Origin: Candidatus Methylomirabilota bacterium
GTDB taxonomy: Bacteria; Methylomirabilota; Methylomirabilia; Methylomirabilales; CSP1-5
Assembly (NCBI GenBank): GCA_019456075.1
Contig: VRUN01000013.1
Location: forward strand, 1 to 33,318
Length of the DNA stretch: 33,318 nucleotides
Direction of reading: 5' to 3'
The translations under genes and the position numbers were made by a program. Below the pieces are notes generated by a model, which worked only from the letters and a program-made list of their open reading frames with translations, had not been told where the DNA came from and did no database searches. Positions 31,104 to 33,318 of this stretch are shown piece by piece; position 1 is the first letter of the stretch; each line of letters starts with the position of its first letter.

Positions 31104-32969
31104 GTGGCCTTCGTAGGGCGGTTAGAGTTGAGCGTCGCCGATATTCTCCAGACCCTGAGCCTGAGTCGGAAGACGGGGAAACTGCGGCTCAGCCGGATGG
31201 GAAACACGGGCGAAATCGTCTTCAAAAATGGCACAGTGATCTACGCCGCCTCTGCCTCGCCGCGGAACACGCTGGGCCAGATTCTGGTGAAGCAGAAGCA
31301 TATCACCGAACAAACCCTGATGGCCGCCCTTGAGGTCCAGCACCTGTCGCCGAAAAGTAAACGGCTCGGCGTGATCCTGGTCGAGAAAGGCGTCATCACC
31401 CCCGCGGTGCTCCAGGAGGCGATTCGCCACCAGCTCGAGGAGGTCATCTCCGAATTCCTTATATGGGAGATCGGCTTTTTCAGATTCGAGCCGGCGGAGA
31501 TTTCCGCTGATGACGGGATCATGCTCGACGTGCAAGAACTCCTCGTCAAAGTGGGAATGGCTCCAGAGCACCTTCCCCTCGAAGGGACGCGCCGCCTCGA
31601 CGAAGGGCGGGAGGCTGAAAAGGACGCGCAACCGGCACCCGAGGTCGCCCCGCCCCCGACTCCCGAGCCGCCGCCCGGCGGCTGGCTCGAGGAGGCGCTT
31701 GAAGCTGCTAAGAATGCACCCTCCATACCCGAGGTCACACCCCCCTCCTCTGCCGGCACGCCGGCCGGAGGCCGGCTCGACGGACAACCGGAGGGCGAGC
31801 AGCACGGACAAACTATACCCGAGGTGACACCACCTCCCTCTCCCGACCTGCCCCCCGACTGGCTCGAGCAAGCGCGCGAGACTGAGAAGCATACACCAGC
31901 CACACCCGAGGTGACTCCGGTCTCCCCTCCCGGTCCGCCAGCCGGAGGCCGGCGCGACGGACGCGGGGAAGCTGAGAAACCCAAACAACCGAAACCCGAG
32001 GCCACACCACCTTCCAGTCCCGATCCACCGCCCGCAGCCCAGCGCGACGCACGGGGAGAAGTCCAGAGGCCCACTCGATCCAAACCCGAGGCCACACCAC
32101 CTTCCAGTCCCGATCCACCGCCCGCAGCCCAGCGCGACGCACGGGGAGAGGCCGAGAAATCCACACAACCCACACCCGATCAGCCGCCCCCAGGCCGACC
32201 CGACGAACGGCGGAAGGCCTGGAGGCCCACACGACCCAGGCCCGAGGGCACAGCCCCCCCTGCTCCCGATCTGCCGACCGTAGGGCGGCCTGACGGAAAG
32301 GGGGAAGCCCAAGGGCCCACACGACCCAAGCCCGAGGTCGCACCCCTGCCTGCCGATCTGCCGGCCGAGGAGACCCCCAAGCCTTGGATCCCGGCGGGCA
32401 GGGAAAAGCAGCCAGTTCCCGCCGACTCACCCTCTTCCCCCGCAACCGTCGAGGGGAAACAAAATGAGATCCAGTTCTCTGACGTCGTCGACGAGATCAT
32501 GCTCAACTCGCCCATTGCCCCATGGGTTCCCATGATGCTCTCTGCCGCCGACGTGGTCGGCCGAGGCATCCTCCTTTTCGAGCGGGAAGGCCGGATCACC
32601 GGGTACGACCAGTTCGGCGTGGAGGGTGGCATAGAGGGGGGAGACGCGCAAATCCGCAATATCAAGATCCCCCTCAATGAACCCTCCATTTTTGCCGGGG
32701 TTTCAACTCGCCGCAAGGTTTACCGGGGCAAGATCGAACCGGGGAAATGGAACGAATACTTCGTGGGACTCATAGGAGGGAGTAAACCTCAGGAGGCGGT
32801 GATCATTCCCATCATCATGGCTGGGAAGGTTGTGGGCATCTTTTACGGCGACGACGCCGGAACGGGCTCGCCCTTGGGAGATGTCAAACAGCTCGAAGCC
32901 ATGATTCTCAAGACATTTTCAGCCATCGAGTTGTCACTCGTGGAAAAGAAGAGCAAGAGCCCCGCGTAG
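31104..32969 (+). CDS. DUF4388 protein with about nine 30-residue proline-rich repeats
   Basis: A 621-residue protein. Residues 1-160 are a DUF4388/PATAN-type domain (MAFVGRLELSVADILQTLSL, then KTGKLRLSRMGNTGEIVFKNG and LGQILVKQKHITEQTLMAAL), found in signalling proteins of Deltaproteobacteria and relatives. Residues about 164-424 are imperfect 30-residue repeats of the type RRDARGEAEKPTQPKPEATP followed by PSSPDPPPAA, probably a stiff, disordered spacer. Residues about 453-621 form a globular alpha/beta domain (QFSDVVDEIML ... ILLFEREGRITGY ... IIPIIMAGKVVGIFYGDD) resembling a GAF domain. The GTG at 31104 with GGGAG upstream is chosen because DUF4388 domains normally start here; an ATG at 30873 adds a low-quality extension. 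Function is unknown; gliding or motility signalling is a family-based guess. Confidence 0.85.
   Translation: MAFVGRLELSVADILQTLSLSRKTGKLRLSRMGNTGEIVFKNGTVIYAASASPRNTLGQILVKQKHITEQTLMAALEVQHLSPKSKRLGVILVEKGVITPAVLQEAIRHQLEEVISEFLIWEIGFFRFEPAEISADDGIMLDVQELLVKVGMAPEHLPLEGTRRLDEGREAEKDAQPAPEVAPPPTPEPPPGGWLEEALEAAKNAPSIPEVTPPSSAGTPAGGRLDGQPEGEQHGQTIPEVTPPPSPDLPPDWLEQARETEKHTPATPEVTPVSPPGPPAGGRRDGRGEAEKPKQPKPEATPPSSPDPPPAAQRDARGEVQRPTRSKPEATPPSSPDPPPAAQRDARGEAEKSTQPTPDQPPPGRPDERRKAWRPTRPRPEGTAPPAPDLPTVGRPDGKGEAQGPTRPKPEVAPLPADLPAEETPKPWIPAGREKQPVPADSPSSPATVEGKQNEIQFSDVVDEIMLNSPIAPWVPMMLSAADVVGRGILLFEREGRITGYDQFGVEGGIEGGDAQIRNIKIPLNEPSIFAGVSTRRKVYRGKIEPGKWNEYFVGLIGGSKPQEAVIIPIIMAGKVVGIFYGDDAGTGSPLGDVKQLEAMILKTFSAIELSLVEKKSKSPA
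31593..32376 (+). repeat. 90-bp in-frame tandem repeats in the DUF4388 gene
   Basis: About nine imperfect 90-base units encode the Pro-rich linker. Two neighbouring units (about 31992-32059 and 32082-32149) are nearly identical over some 68 bases, pointing to recent duplication; the unit after them is shortened to about 22 codons. Copy number may vary between strains. Confidence 0.85.
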
Positions 32970-33014
32970 TTCTACCCCCTCTCCCGTACATTGCTCTGTT
33001 ACAGAAGAGGATTT

Positions 33015-33092
33015 ATGAACCTTTTAGTCGTCGCGGATGTCGATCTTCAAGGCGAGGTCAGCGGAACCGAGTTCTTCGGCCACCGGAGATAG
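33015..33092 (+). CDS. Possible 25-residue leader ORF before asparagine synthetase
   Basis: ATG at 33015 with AGAGGA close upstream, reading MNLLVVADVDLQGEVSGTEF and ending FGHRR. It stops 2 bases before the asnB ATG. It is unrecognised and may be fortuitous; tight spacing to the next gene is the only real support. Confidence 0.25.
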   Translation: MNLLVVADVDLQGEVSGTEFFGHRR

Positions 33093-33094
33093 TC

Positions 33095-33318
33095 ATGTGC
33101 GGGATCGCAGGGTACGTCGGATCGGAAGCATCGGGACTCCTACCCGCAATGCTGCGCGTCCTCAAGCACCGAGGCCCGGACGACATGGGATCCTACGAGG
33201 AGCCGGGCGTGGGGCTCGGCATGACTCGTCTGGCTATCATCGATCTCGCCGGGGGGCGCCAACCCATGACCAATGAGGACGGCTCCCTCTGGATCGTCTT
33301 CAACGGGGAAATCTACAA
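33095..33318 (+). CDS. asnB: Asparagine synthetase (glutamine-hydrolysing), N-terminal part
   Basis: The first 74 codons of an AsnB-type enzyme, cut by the window end. It begins MCGIAGYVG, where Cys2 becomes the N-terminal nucleophile of the class II glutamine amidotransferase domain, and continues with LKHRGPDDMGSY, LGMTRLAIIDL, GRQPMTNEDG and FNGEIYN, all standard glutaminase-domain motifs. GGAG (33085-33088) sets the start. The ATP-dependent synthetase half is outside the window, so a paralogue in exopolysaccharide or lipopolysaccharide gene clusters is also possible. Confidence 0.93.
   Translation, partial: MCGIAGYVGSEASGLLPAMLRVLKHRGPDDMGSYEEPGVGLGMTRLAIIDLAGGRQPMTNEDGSLWIVFNGEIY

Noticed and set aside
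31122-32312. Long minus-strand frame opposite the DUF4388 gene
   Set aside because: It arises from the repetitive GC-rich repeats; the + strand has the recognisable domains.

Overview
The window is a dense, high-GC bacterial chromosome segment. Periplasmic DegP/HtrA proteases, a SPOR protein, a RodZ-like protein and a periplasmic-binding-protein iron importer point to a didermic (Gram-negative-type) organism. Gene content and style suggest an uncultured lineage of the NC10/Methylomirabilota, Rokubacteria or Deltaproteobacteria kind; this is inference, as no rRNA or phylogenetic marker is present. No phage, insertion sequence, tRNA, rRNA or CRISPR array was seen.

Layout. 1-1.9 kb: a two-PDZ DegP protease with a tiny overlapping basic ORF. 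2.0-4.7 kb (-): a hybrid sensor kinase whose first receiver lacks its phospho-acceptor Asp. 5.0-6.9 kb (+): a family 2 glycosyltransferase and a TPR protein. 7.1-9.8 kb (-): a tight operon of a zinc metallopeptidase, a D-Ala-D-Ala-ligase-like ATP-grasp enzyme and a DUF4126 membrane protein. 10.1-11.6 kb: a SPOR-domain protein and a CBS-domain protein, convergent. 11.96-12.55 kb (+): a thioredoxin-like selenoprotein read through an in-frame UGA (UGGC motif) with a candidate bacterial SECIS hairpin. 12.6-15.1 kb (-): MsrB, nuclease-gene remnants, a HugZ-like protein and a tandem PilZ protein. 15.3-19.6 kb (-): a four-gene operon (HtrA, DUF192, active M16 peptidase, inactive M16 partner) in which every junction is a 4-base ATGA overlap. 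19.7-23.1 kb (-): a copper module (CsoR, CopA, a 38-residue desulforedoxin-like protein) with a recognisable promoter, CsoR-type operator and terminator. 23.1-29.0 kb: a DtxR/MntR regulator divergent from an Fbp-type ferric iron ABC importer, which is followed by an Ftr1-type periplasmic domain split over two overlapping frames. 29.1-33.3 kb: a RodZ-like protein, a HAD hydrolase, a DUF4388 protein with about nine 30-residue repeats, and the start of an asparagine synthetase.

The most interesting points are the UGA-containing thioredoxin-like gene, which ordinary gene calling truncates; a family of 7-base tandem-repeat elements that lie at gene ends and, in one case, in frame inside copA; the peptidase/ATP-grasp/DUF4126 operon of unknown function; and the split Ftr1-like iron protein. 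Themes shared across the window are envelope protein quality control, thiol/selenol redox repair (selenoprotein next to MsrB) and metal homeostasis (Cu and Fe).
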